From: DATJLY01 sp963729295
Lineage (GTDB): Bacteria; Pseudomonadota; Alphaproteobacteria; ATCC43930; CGMCC-115725
Assembly (NCBI GenBank): GCA_963729295.1
Contig: CAVSNJ010000028.1
Coordinates: 476,495 to 540,494, forward strand
Length of the DNA: 64,000 bases
Reading direction: 5' to 3'
The position numbers were made by a program, and so were the translations under genes. The notes under the pieces were generated by a model that worked only from the letters and a program-made list of their open reading frames with translations, ran no database searches and was not told the origin of the DNA. The number at the start of each line of letters is the position of its first letter. Position 1 is the stretch's first letter. This document shows positions 1-8,492 of this stretch, piece after piece.

Positions 1-50
1 CAAAAATGCGATACAAGCCGCGGGCCGCGATCGGCAGAGGGAGACGGGCG

Positions 51-836
51 ATGGAGCTGGGCTTGGCGGGGCGCCGCGTGCTGGTGACGGGCGGGTCGCA
101 GGGGATCGGCTTTGCCGTGGCCCGCGGATTCCTGGCGGAAGGGGCGAGCGTCACCATCGCCGCGCGCGATCCCGCGCGGCTCGAGGCGGCGGTGCAAAAG
201 CTCGCGCGCGAGGCGCCGGGGCGGATCGCGGGGCACGCGAGCGACCTCGCGCAGCGCGGCGCGCCCGAGGATCTGGCCGCAGCGCACGGCGATTGCGACA
301 TCCTCGTCAACAACGCCGGCGCCATCCCCACGGGCGACCTCATGGAGATCGACGAGGCGCGCTGGCGCGCGGCGTGGGATCTGAAAGTGTTCGGCTACAT
401 CAACCTGACGCGCGCGGTCTATCGCAAGATGCGCGGCACGGGGAAGAAGGTCATCGTCAACGTGATCGGCACCGGCGCCGAGCGGCCGCAATGGCGCTAT
501 GTCTGCGGCAACGCGGCCAACATCGCGTTGAACGGCTTCACGCGGTCGCTCGGCGGACGCAGCATCGACGACGGCATCCGCGTCGTCGGCGTCAATCCCG
601 GCGCGGTCGATACCGAGCGTTGGCGCGGCCTGCACCAGGCGCGCGCCGCCAAAATCCTGGGCGACCCGGCGCGCTGGCAGGAGGTGCTGTCGAAGGACCG
701 GCCGCAGGGCCGCGCCGCCACGCCGGAGGAGATCGCCGATGTCGTGCTCTTCCTTGCGTCCGACCGCGCAAGCTGGATCTGCGGCGAGGTGGTGAATGTC
801 GATGGCGGCGCACTTTTTCGCGAAAACAATTTCTGA
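51..836 (+). CDS. SDR family oxidoreductase, atypical catalytic motif
   Basis: A 261-residue short-chain dehydrogenase/reductase, cytoplasmic and NAD(P)-dependent by family. The cofactor motif TGGSQGIG is at residues 13-20, and NNAG and VNPGAV segments follow. The usual YxxxK catalytic pair reads YVCGN, so the Lys is replaced by Asn, and the segment before it (IGTGAE) has no obvious catalytic Ser. Reduced or altered chemistry is therefore possible. The ATG at 51 was chosen because an AGAGGGAGA ribosome site lies just upstream and it gives the standard SDR N-terminus. An in-frame extension to position 6 is not supported. The substrate cannot be named. Confidence 0.85.
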   Translation: MELGLAGRRVLVTGGSQGIGFAVARGFLAEGASVTIAARDPARLEAAVQKLAREAPGRIAGHASDLAQRGAPEDLAAAHGDCDILVNNAGAIPTGDLMEIDEARWRAAWDLKVFGYINLTRAVYRKMRGTGKKVIVNVIGTGAERPQWRYVCGNAANIALNGFTRSLGGRSIDDGIRVVGVNPGAVDTERWRGLHQARAAKILGDPARWQEVLSKDRPQGRAATPEEIADVVLFLASDRASWICGEVVNVDGGALFRENNF

Positions 837-863
837 CACTTGCGTGGTGCCGGAGCAGGGCCG

Positions 864-1391
864 ATGATCCACGCGATGAGACTCGTTCCTTTTGCCGCGC
901 TCGGATTCCTCTTCGCTTTGACCGGCTGCTTCACGATGAGCGGCCGCACCGGCACGGCCACCGCCGACGCCCAGGCGATTTGGCAACATTGCGAAGAGCG
1001 CCGCGAGACCGGCCAGATCAAGACACATGTCGCCGCGGTCGAGTGCGGCGCGCGGCCGGTGCTCGGGGTCTATGAGGGCGCGGCCTATCCGTTCATGGAC
1101 CTGGTCTATCTCTCGATCCAGGCGCGGAACGTGGGCGCGGGCCGGACGGACAATGGCGATGTCAGCGACGAGCAATACCGGCGCGATGTCGCGGCGCTCG
1201 ACGTGCGGCTCGCCGGCGAGGAGAAACGGCGGAAGGACATCCAGCTCTATGGCGGCCGGGCGACGCCGACGCCGCCGGAGCAGCTCGTCGCGGGCCTGCC
1301 GTCCTTCGCGCCCGAGGCGCGCGCCGGGGCACTGGCGCCGATGGCGCCCGGCGGCTGCGTGCCCTTGGGCGCGATCAGGAGCTGCAAGTAG
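864..1391 (+). CDS. putative lipoprotein of unknown function
   Basis: A 175-residue protein. Its N-terminus MIHAMRLVPF is followed by a hydrophobic stretch and a lipobox ending LTGC (Cys about residue 22), so a lipid-anchored envelope protein is predicted. The mature part is charged and has two further Cys near the C-terminus. No domain was recognised. It follows the SDR gene by 27 nt on the same strand. The ATG at 876 would also leave a signal peptide, so the exact start is uncertain. Confidence 0.65.
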   Translation: MIHAMRLVPFAALGFLFALTGCFTMSGRTGTATADAQAIWQHCEERRETGQIKTHVAAVECGARPVLGVYEGAAYPFMDLVYLSIQARNVGAGRTDNGDVSDEQYRRDVAALDVRLAGEEKRRKDIQLYGGRATPTPPEQLVAGLPSFAPEARAGALAPMAPGGCVPLGAIRSCK

Positions 1392-1395
1392 CTTA

Positions 1396-1534
1396 GTGCG
1401 TCCTTCGACTTCGCCCCGCTGCTTCGCCGCGGTGCTTCGCTCAGGATGAGGAATTTTCTTTGCGCTTCATCCCAAGCTCCTCATCCTGAGCGGAGCTCCT
1501 GAGCTTGGCGAAGGAGCGCAGTCGAAGGACGCAC
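1396..1534. repeat. long intergenic palindromic element
   Basis: The outer arms GTGCGTCCTTCGACT (1396-1410) and AGTCGAAGGACGCAC (1520-1534) are perfect 15-bp inverted repeats. Inner arms CTCAGGATGAGGA (1440-1452) and TCCTCATCCTGAG (1478-1490) are perfect 13-bp inverted repeats. The whole could fold into a long hairpin between a plus-strand gene and a convergent minus-strand gene. A related half-copy lies at 36955-37015, suggesting a dispersed REP-like family. It may also act as a bidirectional terminator. Confidence 0.75.
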
Positions 1535-1584
1535 ATCGGAAGCCGTCCGCTAGAGTCTGATCCGCGCCGATCGAATCGTCCGGG

Positions 1585-1609
1585 ACCCTCGCCCCACCGG
1601 GGAGAGGGT
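1585..1609. repeat. GC-rich palindrome related to that at 7443-7518
   Basis: The sequence ACCCTCGCCCC, two bases, then GGGGAGAGGGT forms a near-perfect hairpin with one mismatch. It resembles the larger hairpin at 7475-7503 (both have a CCCTC...CCCCA-GGGG...GAGGG core), so it is probably another copy of a dispersed intergenic repeat. It lies just beyond the stop of the SnoaL-like gene. Confidence 0.5.
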
Positions 1610-1637
1610 TTCCGCTTCCGAGCGGATGGATCGTACT

Positions 1638-2123
1638 CTAATGCGGCAGGTCCGAGTTCCACGTGTCGACGATGCACTTCCAGCTGCCGTCCGGCTGCTT
1701 CTTCCAGATCTCGACATACTTGCCGCGATCGGTGATCTGGTCGCCGTTCGGGGCGTCGAACGCGATGTCGTAGGAGCCGTGGGCGTAGCCGAGCTCGCCC
1801 GAGCGCGCCGCCTCGACCTTGGCGGCGTGCCAGCCGATCTTGAGCCCGGGCAGGATCAGGAGCTGGCCGATCGCCTTGCCGATATCGTCCTTGGTCGCCG
1901 CGATCGTGTCGTTGGGCGGCAGGACCACGGCATCGCCGGTGTAGTACGCCATCCAGGCCGCGAGCTCCTTCGTCTGGGCGGCCTTGGCCCAGTCCTCGTC
2001 GGCCTTGCGGATCGCCGCCTCGTCCTTGGCGCGCGTATCCGCGGGCTGCTGCGCCTGGGCAAAGCCTCCGACCATGACTGCCGACGCAAGACCAAGGCTC
2101 ATAAAGGCGCGGCGCACCACCAT
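1638..2123 (-). CDS. secreted SnoaL/DUF4440-like (NTF2 fold) protein
   Basis: A 161-residue protein with a Sec signal peptide (MVVRRAFMSLGLASAVMVGG..AQAQ). The NTF2-like domain has the pattern AIRKADEDWAKAAQTK...YYTGDAVVLPP...KYVEIWKKQPDGSWK, typical of DUF4440/SnoaL-like proteins, which often bind small molecules or act as ketosteroid-isomerase relatives. The function is unknown. The ATG at 2123 was chosen because GAGGAGG lies about 7 nt upstream and it begins the signal peptide. Confidence 0.8.
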   Translation of the reverse strand: MVVRRAFMSLGLASAVMVGGFAQAQQPADTRAKDEAAIRKADEDWAKAAQTKELAAWMAYYTGDAVVLPPNDTIAATKDDIGKAIGQLLILPGLKIGWHAAKVEAARSGELGYAHGSYDIAFDAPNGDQITDRGKYVEIWKKQPDGSWKCIVDTWNSDLPH

Positions 2124-2154
2124 CGCAAATCCTCCTCTGTCTGTCCTCGATGAT

Positions 2155-3378
2155 CTAACCGAGCGGACCCTGAAACACCGGGCCGCAATATGTATCCGAG
2201 AGCGCCGGGAGCTGGTCCGGCCAGCGCTCGTTGTCGACCGTGCGCCGCGATGAGATGGGACGCGGGCGGCCGTCCCAGCCGATCTGCTCCATATAGTAAT
2301 AGAGATGGATCGCGTGGCCCTCGGGATCGAGGGCGAAGGCGGAATAGTCGATGCCGGGGAAGAGTTCGGGCGGCAGGTAGCGGATGGTGACCCCGCGCTC
2401 GCCGAGGAATGCAATCGCGTCCTTCAACTGGCGGTAGGAGCCGACCTGCATGCCGTAGGCCATGCACAGCGAATCCGCGCGCAGGCCCAGTTGCTGGCGC
2501 AGCGCCAGCGGATAGAGCGCGATCGTGTGATGCTCGGTGGTGCAGCGGAAGAAGAGCGCGCGATGGCCCTGCCAGGAAATCTCCTCGGTGAGAGTGAGAC
2601 CCATTGTCTCGGCATAAAAGCGCGCGGCCGCGTCGAGGTCCTTCGCGAAGAGCCGGATCGGACCGTTGCGCACGACGCGGAACGGGCGCGCGAGCTTGAT
2701 GCCGGCGACGTCGTAGCGCGTCTCGCCGAACGGACGCTGGTGCAGGCCCTGGCGCAGATCGAGCCCGCCAGTGATGGCGCCCAACGCCATCGGGAAATCC
2801 GGCTCGGCCGCTTCGTCGGGGGCCGGCAGCGGATCGCCGCGGGGGCAGATCGGCACCGGCTTCGATACGCCGTCCCAGCCGATCTGATCCATGCCGTAAT
2901 AGATCTCGTTCGAGATCGCGTCGGCGTCGGTCACGGTGAAGTTCCAGTTGGCGCCGCGCGAGTCGCGCCCGCCCGGCCGGGCGATACGCACCTGCTGCTC
3001 GGTGAGCCAGCGCCGCCCTTCCGTCACCTCGCGCAAGGTCGCGACCTGCCAGGCCATGTGGCTGATCCATTCCGTGCCGGGCGCCTTCGGCTGGTTCGCG
3101 GCCTTGAAGGCCCAGTTCGGGAACAGCACGACGGAATGATGGTCGGCGCCCACGCGCAGGAAATAGCCGTTCGGATCCTTGCCCTCGGGACTCGTGACCT
3201 TGAACTGCTGGCCGAAATCGACCGTATCGGTTTGCGGCAATCCGAGGAGGTCGCTGTAGAAATGGAGCGCCGTCTCCTGGTCGGCGACATTGAAGCCGAA
3301 ATGCCCAAGGCGCAGCACACGGAACGGCCGCTCGAGACGGATGCCGCCCACGTCATAGGTCGCTTCGATCGTCGCCAT
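2155..3378 (-). CDS. two-domain VOC protein, extradiol-dioxygenase-like
   Basis: A 407-residue protein with two vicinal-oxygen-chelate modules, about residues 18-170 and 235-380, each ending in the same (Y)MEQ/MDQIGWDG block. The first module keeps a possible metal triad His26, His107, Glu158. In the second the first His is lost and His107 aligns with a Tyr/Ala position, so it looks non-catalytic. Canonical type I extradiol enzymes have the active site in the C-terminal module, so the layout is reversed. It probably acts on a catechol-like or other ring compound. A good site, GGAGAGC, precedes the ATG at 3378. The gene diverges from the methyltransferase at 3496. Confidence 0.75.
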   Translation of the reverse strand: MATIEATYDVGGIRLERPFRVLRLGHFGFNVADQETALHFYSDLLGLPQTDTVDFGQQFKVTSPEGKDPNGYFLRVGADHHSVVLFPNWAFKAANQPKAPGTEWISHMAWQVATLREVTEGRRWLTEQQVRIARPGGRDSRGANWNFTVTDADAISNEIYYGMDQIGWDGVSKPVPICPRGDPLPAPDEAAEPDFPMALGAITGGLDLRQGLHQRPFGETRYDVAGIKLARPFRVVRNGPIRLFAKDLDAAARFYAETMGLTLTEEISWQGHRALFFRCTTEHHTIALYPLALRQQLGLRADSLCMAYGMQVGSYRQLKDAIAFLGERGVTIRYLPPELFPGIDYSAFALDPEGHAIHLYYYMEQIGWDGRPRPISSRRTVDNERWPDQLPALSDTYCGPVFQGPLG

Positions 3379-3495
3379 GATGCTCTCCTTCGGATTTGGC
3401 GCCATTCTAGTCCCGCCGCCCTTTCCGCCCAAGAGCGCGCGCGCTGCTGGACAGGGGCGGGCGCGAGCCGCCATCTTCGGCCCAGGGAGAAAGCG

Positions 3496-4290
3496 ATGAG
3501 CGACAGCGCACAAAACCAATTCACCGACGGCGCCGCCTACGAGCGGCTGATGGGGCGATGGAGCCAGCAGATCGGCGCGCAATTCCTCGACTGGATCGCG
3601 CCGGCCAAGGGTTTGCGCTGGCTCGATGTCGGCTGCGGCAACGGCGCCTTCACCGAGGTCGTGATCGAGCGCGCCGTGCCGAGCAGCGTCGCCGGCATCG
3701 ATCCGTCGGAGGCGCAGATCGCCTTCGCGCGCACGCGCCCGCGCGCCAAGAGCGCGGAGTTCCGCGTCGGCGACGCGCAGAGCCTGCCCTTCCCCGACCG
3801 CAGCTTCGACGCGGCGGCGATGGCGCTCGTCATTGCCTTCGTGCCGGACGGGGCGAAGGCCGCGCGCGAGATGGCGCGCGTCGTGCGGCCGGGCGGGCCG
3901 GTCGCGACCTATATGTGGGAATTGGAGGGCCAGGGATTCCCGCTGCGGCACGTCTACGAGGCGCTGGCGGAGCAGGGGCACGCGATCGCGATGCCGCCGG
4001 GCCGCGACAACGGGCGGATCGAGATGCTGCGGGAATTGTGGACGGGCGCCGGGCTCGACGCGGTCGAAACGCGCACGATCGAGACGACGGTGAGATATGC
4101 CGATCTCGACGATTACTGGGCCTCGAACAGCATCCCGCTCGGTCCGCACGGCGCAACGCTTAAGGCGCTGAGCGCGGAAGCCCGCGACCAGCTCAAGGCG
4201 CGGATCGACCGCATGCTGCCGCGCGATGCCTCGGGCCGCATCGCGTTTCCCGCCGTGGCCAACGCGGTCAAGGGCCGGGCGCGGGCGTAG
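3496..4290 (+). CDS. class I SAM-dependent methyltransferase
   Basis: A 264-residue cytoplasmic methyltransferase of the Methyltransf_11 type. Motif I is LDVGCGNG at about residues 43-50, followed by the acidic loop AGIDPSE, the motif GDAQSLPFPD and the post-motif VRPGG. The substrate (small molecule or quinone-like) cannot be assigned. AGGGAGAAAG precedes the ATG at 3496. It stands alone between the divergent VOC gene and a convergent flavoprotein gene. Confidence 0.85.
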   Translation: MSDSAQNQFTDGAAYERLMGRWSQQIGAQFLDWIAPAKGLRWLDVGCGNGAFTEVVIERAVPSSVAGIDPSEAQIAFARTRPRAKSAEFRVGDAQSLPFPDRSFDAAAMALVIAFVPDGAKAAREMARVVRPGGPVATYMWELEGQGFPLRHVYEALAEQGHAIAMPPGRDNGRIEMLRELWTGAGLDAVETRTIETTVRYADLDDYWASNSIPLGPHGATLKALSAEARDQLKARIDRMLPRDASGRIAFPAVANAVKGRARA

Positions 4291-4338
4291 GCGCGCGGTC
4301 CGAGCCGCCGCGGCCCCGGGCCCGTCAAGGCGCGCGGC

Positions 4339-6027
4339 TCAGGCCTCGGACGTTTCCGCCGCCGCGTTGATGCCGGCGATGTAGCCCTGGCAAGTGGCGC
4401 GGGCGAGGCCGTGCTGGCTGAAGCCGCCGGCCGATTCGCCGCCGCAATAGAGGCCGGGGATGACGCGTCCGCCCATGTCCACCACCTGGCAGCGCGCGTT
4501 GATCCTGAGCCCCGCGCGCGTGTCGTGGACGACCGGCGTCGCCCAGGCGGCATAAAACGGCGGCGTCGCGATCTTGAACTGCGGCGCGGGCTTTTCGAAA
4601 TCGGGATCGGCCCCGGCATCGACGAAGGAATTGTAGCGCTCGACCGTCGCCGCCAGATTTTCCGGCGGCATTTTCACGCGCTGATACTTCATCACGATTT
4701 TCCGGGCGAGCTCCGCGATCGTGCCGGCTTCGAAGAAGAAGCCCTGCGCGACATCGACGTTGGGCGGCTTCGGCTCCCACTTTTCGCGCCGGGCGGCATC
4801 GGCGTCGAAGATGGCCCAGATCGGCCCGCCGCCATTATGCCCGTCATCGACCCCGGCCATCGCCGCGTTGATCAAATTCGCCGGCTTGAAATTCTGGTCG
4901 CGCGCGTTCTTGAAACTGCCCTGCGTGTAGGGATCGATCGAATTGTAGTTGTTGCCGTAGAATTGCTCGCCGGTCTCGTCGTAAAAGCGCCGGCCCAGCA
5001 TGTTGACGAGGATCAAATTCTGCCAGTCCGTGACGCGCAGGCCCGAGGCGCGGGCGCGCTCGAACACCTGGCTCCCCGGCATCCATTGCAGATTGCGATA
5101 GCCGAATTGGCAGCCGATCATGCCGGCCTTGGTGAGCGTGAGCCCCACCTCGCTCGTCTGGTTGAAAAGGCCCCACAGCGCGGCCCCCACCTCCATCCCG
5201 GCGAGCTCGCCGCTCGCGTCCTGGTCGGACCATGGCATGCCGGCAAGGCCGCAATATTCCTCGGTCAGGCGCGGGTCGAACATGCGGCGGAACTCGACAT
5301 TGCCGGTCGAGCCGCCCGTCGCGATCACCACCGCCTTCGCCGCGCGGATGTTGCGCCGCTCGCCCTTCACGTCGACGGCGATGCCGAGGACGCGGCCCGA
5401 GCGCGGGCTCTCGCGGTGGATCGCCACCATGCGGTGCTCGAGCAGGATCTCGACGCCGGCCTTCTTGGCCGCGACGTGAAGCGGGTTCATCAGGCCGTTG
5501 CCGGTCGAGTAGGTGGCGCGCAGCTCCGGCGTCGGCTGCGGCTTGCCGGTCTGCGCCATGGGCCAGTCCAGCGCCGCGCAATGCATCTCGCGCGGCACCG
5601 AATTGCCGACCGAATTGCCGCCGCGCTCGTCCGGCGCCTTGTCGACGAAGATGACGCCGTGCGCCAGGAGCCACTCGAAGGTCGCGACGCTGTTGTCGCA
5701 GAAGGCGCGCACGATCTCGCGGTCGTTGTAGCGGTAGTCGGGGAAGCCGTTGGCGCCCACGACCGACCAGTCGGTCAGATCGCGGAACTGCAAGTCCGGC
5801 GTGTCGGCAATGCCGTATTTCTTCTGCACGCTGGTGCCGCCGCCCAAGGGCACGTTGCCGCCGCTGATCATGGCGTGGCCGCCCATGTGGTCCTGCGCCT
5901 CGACCACGACGACGCGCGCGCCCATCTCGCGCGCCACGATCGCCGCCGAGATGCCGCAGGCGCCCGAGCCCACGACCACCACGTCGGCGGCAAGATGCCA
6001 GGCGATGGACGAGGAAGTGCTTGCCAT
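4339..6027 (-). CDS. FAD-dependent fumarate reductase/ketosteroid dehydrogenase-type flavoprotein
   Basis: A 562-residue member of the FAD_binding_2 family (fumarate reductase, 3-ketosteroid delta-1-dehydrogenase and tricarballylate dehydrogenase relatives). The dinucleotide fold VVVVGSGACGISAAI is at about residues 14-28, and the C-terminal FAD motif (GLYCGGESAGGFSQHGLARA) is present. It probably dehydrogenates a carboxylated or ring substrate. The start at 6027 gives the standard N-terminus, but the ribosome site is weak. It diverges from the amidohydrolase at 6179 and may share its regulation. Confidence 0.8.
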   Translation of the reverse strand: MASTSSSIAWHLAADVVVVGSGACGISAAIVAREMGARVVVVEAQDHMGGHAMISGGNVPLGGGTSVQKKYGIADTPDLQFRDLTDWSVVGANGFPDYRYNDREIVRAFCDNSVATFEWLLAHGVIFVDKAPDERGGNSVGNSVPREMHCAALDWPMAQTGKPQPTPELRATYSTGNGLMNPLHVAAKKAGVEILLEHRMVAIHRESPRSGRVLGIAVDVKGERRNIRAAKAVVIATGGSTGNVEFRRMFDPRLTEEYCGLAGMPWSDQDASGELAGMEVGAALWGLFNQTSEVGLTLTKAGMIGCQFGYRNLQWMPGSQVFERARASGLRVTDWQNLILVNMLGRRFYDETGEQFYGNNYNSIDPYTQGSFKNARDQNFKPANLINAAMAGVDDGHNGGGPIWAIFDADAARREKWEPKPPNVDVAQGFFFEAGTIAELARKIVMKYQRVKMPPENLAATVERYNSFVDAGADPDFEKPAPQFKIATPPFYAAWATPVVHDTRAGLRINARCQVVDMGGRVIPGLYCGGESAGGFSQHGLARATCQGYIAGINAAAETSEA

Positions 6028-6178
6028 GTGTGCGACCCGTTTCTTGGAACCAAGGGGGTTTTTACCACGGCGAGCGGCGGGGCGGTGAGACCCTGAGCAG
6101 CTCCTTGGCCCGGAGGCCCGGCATCGTCTAAAATCGGCGTCAGCGAATGGGGCGGCCAGGGTCCGCCTAGGAGGAAGA

Positions 6179-7417
6179 ATGGACGCGCACGACACGATCA
6201 TCCGGGATCCTGCGGCCGATTCCGAATACAGCCAGAGCAAGATCCTCACCAATGCGCGGCAGCAGGCGATCCGCCGCAAGTACGAAGACGTCTTCATCAT
6301 GGACGTCGACGCGCATCATTACGAAAGCGACAGCTACGACGAGATCCTGGAATACATCACCAGTCCGATCCTGCGGAACGAGATTCGCCATCAAGGCTGG
6401 GGCCGGAACGGCGTGATGTCGCCCGACGGTACCTACCAGAACATGGGCGGGCGCATCGCGCGCCTGACCGGCCGCACGAACGAGAAGCCGCCCGCCGGCG
6501 TCCACCGCGACATCGGTCTGACCAAGCGCTGGATGGACGCGATGGGCATCGACATGATCTGCCTCTTCCCGACGCCGATGTTGACGCTTGGCGCGGTGCC
6601 CCGGCGCGAGGTCGAGAACGAGCTCGCCCTGGCCTATGCACGGTGGCTGTGCGACCGGGTGATCGGCCAGGAGCCGCGCATCCGCTCGATGCTCTATCTG
6701 CCGTTCAACGATCCGAAAGCCTCGATCAGGATGGTCGAGGAGTTCGGCGACAAGAAGGGCGTGATCGGCTTCATGATTACCGCGCCGCATCGCCGCGGCT
6801 GCTACGAGAACGACTACATGCCGCTCTATGCGATGCTCCAGGAGCGGGGATTGCCGCTGGGCTTCCACGGCAGCTTCAGCTGGCACGAGCAGACGTTTGC
6901 GACCTTCAACCGCTTCATCGTCGTCCACTCGCTCGGCTTCACCTTCTTCAACATGGCGCACATGGCCAACTGGGTCATCAACGCCCTGCCCGAGCGGTTC
7001 CCGAAATTGAAGCTCGTGTGGATCGAGAGCGGGCTCGCCTGGCTCCCCTTCCTCATGCAGCGGCTCGACAACGAGTTCATGATGCGCACGTCGGAGGCGC
7101 CGGGCCTGAAGCGCAAGCCCAGCGAATATATCCGCGAGATGTATTTCACCTCGCAGCCGATGGAGATGGTCGAGAACCGCGAGATGCTCGAGGCGACCTT
7201 CAACATGATCAAGGCGCCGACGCAGCTTCTCTACGCGTCCGACTATCCGCATTGGGACATGGATCTGCCGAGCACCATCTTCGACCAGCCGTTCCTCTCC
7301 GAGGACGCGAAGCTCAACATCCTCGGGCGGAATGCGCAGAAGCTCTTCAACATCGAGCCGGTGTGGTCGGAGGAGAAGCTCGCGCGCCGCGCCGCGCGCG
7401 CGCAGGCCGCGCAATAG
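6179..7417 (+). CDS. amidohydrolase_2 family protein
   Basis: A 412-residue TIM-barrel metal-dependent hydrolase or decarboxylase. It has the family N-terminal metal signature (MDVDAHHYE), a barrel His (GFHGSFSWH) and the terminal YASDYPHWDMD with the catalytic Asp. Many members act in aromatic catabolism, for example as gamma-resorcylate or ACMSD-like decarboxylases. AGGAGGAAGA immediately precedes the ATG at 6179. It is followed by a palindrome and a dienelactone hydrolase on the same strand, which fits a ring-breakdown role. The exact substrate is unknown. Confidence 0.85.
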   Translation: MDAHDTIIRDPAADSEYSQSKILTNARQQAIRRKYEDVFIMDVDAHHYESDSYDEILEYITSPILRNEIRHQGWGRNGVMSPDGTYQNMGGRIARLTGRTNEKPPAGVHRDIGLTKRWMDAMGIDMICLFPTPMLTLGAVPRREVENELALAYARWLCDRVIGQEPRIRSMLYLPFNDPKASIRMVEEFGDKKGVIGFMITAPHRRGCYENDYMPLYAMLQERGLPLGFHGSFSWHEQTFATFNRFIVVHSLGFTFFNMAHMANWVINALPERFPKLKLVWIESGLAWLPFLMQRLDNEFMMRTSEAPGLKRKPSEYIREMYFTSQPMEMVENREMLEATFNMIKAPTQLLYASDYPHWDMDLPSTIFDQPFLSEDAKLNILGRNAQKLFNIEPVWSEEKLARRAARAQAAQ

Positions 7418-7442
7418 GAGCCCACGGAGGCGACAGCGAGTA

Positions 7443-7518
7443 CCCACCTCACCCTCCCGCTCTCGCGGGTCCCTCCCTCTCCGCCCCACTGGGGCGGAGA
7501 GGGTTGGGGAGAGGTGGG
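7443..7518. repeat. intergenic palindrome, possible terminator/REP
   Basis: The outer arms CCCACCTC (7443-7450) and GAGGTGGG (7511-7518) enclose a perfect hairpin CCCTCTCCGCCCCA (7475-7488), one base, then TGGGGCGGAGAGGG (7490-7503). It lies in the 127-nt gap between the amidohydrolase and dienelactone hydrolase genes. It has no T-run, so it may be a REP-like element or a folding mRNA element rather than a classic terminator. Confidence 0.7.
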
Positions 7519-7544
7519 GAAGCGAAGACTGAGGGAGGTTGGGG

Positions 7545-8273
7545 ATGATCAAGACCGATGCGATCGAATACCGCGAGGGCTCGACCGCGTGCGAAGGGCA
7601 TTTCGCCTATGACGACGCAAAACCGGGCAAGCGCCCGGGCGTGCTCGTCGTGCACGAATGGGGCGGGCTCGGCGACTATGTGAAGCAGCGCTGCGGCATG
7701 CTCGCCGAATTGGGCTATGTCGCCTTGGGCTGCGACATTTTCGGCAAAGGCGTGCGCGCCTCCACCATGTCGATGGAGGATTGCACGCGCATCTCGAAGC
7801 CGTTCTACGAGGACCGCAACCTGACGAAGCGGCGGGCGCGGGCAGCCGTCGACGCGCTTCGCGCGCACGCGCGCGTCGATACCGGCAAGATCGCGGCGAT
7901 CGGCTACTGCTTCGGTGGCATGGTCGTGCTCGACATCGTGCGCGAGCAGATGCCGGTCAACGGCGTCGTGAGCTTCCATGGCCAGCTGATGACGCCGGCG
8001 CCGGCGAAGAAGGTCGACGCCAAGGTGCTGGTGCTGCACGGCGCGGCCGATCCGGTCGTGCCGCCGGCAGAAGTGACGGCGTTCGAGAAGGAGATGGACG
8101 ACGCTGGCGCCGACTGGCAGTTCGTTTCCTACGGCCACGCGAAGCACACCTTCACGAACTACAACCTGCCGCGCAACCTGCCGGCCGACCTTCCCTTCGC
8201 CTATGACGAGAAGGCCGACAAGCGCTCGTGGGTGGCGATGCAGGACTTCTTCAAGGAAGTGCTGGGGGCGTAG
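7545..8273 (+). CDS. dienelactone hydrolase family protein
   Basis: A 242-residue alpha/beta hydrolase. The nucleophile elbow GYCFGG carries Cys122, as in true dienelactone hydrolases. The likely acid is Asp169 (LHGAADPVVPP) and the base His201 (HAKHTFT). Family members hydrolyse dienelactones to maleylacetate in chloroaromatic breakdown, but many are broader carboxyl-ester hydrolases. GGGAGG lies 6 nt before the ATG at 7545; the TTG at 7539 overlaps that site and is less likely. It probably belongs to the local catabolic set. Confidence 0.85.
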   Translation: MIKTDAIEYREGSTACEGHFAYDDAKPGKRPGVLVVHEWGGLGDYVKQRCGMLAELGYVALGCDIFGKGVRASTMSMEDCTRISKPFYEDRNLTKRRARAAVDALRAHARVDTGKIAAIGYCFGGMVVLDIVREQMPVNGVVSFHGQLMTPAPAKKVDAKVLVLHGAADPVVPPAEVTAFEKEMDDAGADWQFVSYGHAKHTFTNYNLPRNLPADLPFAYDEKADKRSWVAMQDFFKEVLGA

Positions 8274-8290
8274 GCTTAACCCACTCGTTC

Positions 8291-8390
8291 CGTCATGGGC
8301 GGGCCGGCCTTGGGCCGTGCCCCGGCCATCCACGGGTTCTTTCTTTGCAGCGCGAACACGTGGATGCCCGGCACAAGGCCGGGCATGACG
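8291..8390. repeat. imperfect long palindrome with CGTCATG/CATGACG ends
   Basis: The left half runs from CGTCATG to GGCCATCCACG (8291-8334) and the right half from CGTGGATGCCCGG to GGGCATGACG (8359-8390). They are imperfect inverted copies separated by a short AT-richer loop. The pattern resembles a common intergenic hairpin repeat of alphaproteobacteria. It directly abuts the duplicated gene end at 8404 and may mark the ancestral region downstream of the decarboxylase-type gene. Confidence 0.65.
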
Positions 8391-8403
8391 CGATTTTGCG
8401 AAC

Positions 8404-8477
8404 GCTACGGCACCGGCAGGAGGTTGGTCTCGCCGTCGTCGAGCTGCATGTCGAAGGCGCAGAGGAGCGCCGCGGTC
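8404..8477 (-). pseudogene. duplicated 3' end of carboxymuconolactone decarboxylase-type gene
   Basis: These 74 bp are identical to 9260-9333, the last 24 codons and stop of the intact gene at 9261-9860. Similarity continues for 7 bases with one mismatch. Only the gene end is present, so this is a remnant and not a functional gene. With the intact copy it forms a direct repeat flanking the PrsW-like gene, like the duplicated gene ends left by integrating elements. Confidence 0.85.
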
Positions 8478-8492
8478 CCCGCGTGAATGCCG

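Noticed and set aside
2305..4290. A long plus-strand frame merging upstream sequence with the methyltransferase
   Set aside because: Only the part from 3496 has homology; the upstream part is antisense to the VOC gene.
7475..7503. Rho-independent terminator between the amidohydrolase and hydrolase genes
   Set aside because: The hairpin is perfect but no T-run follows, so it was listed as a repeat only.
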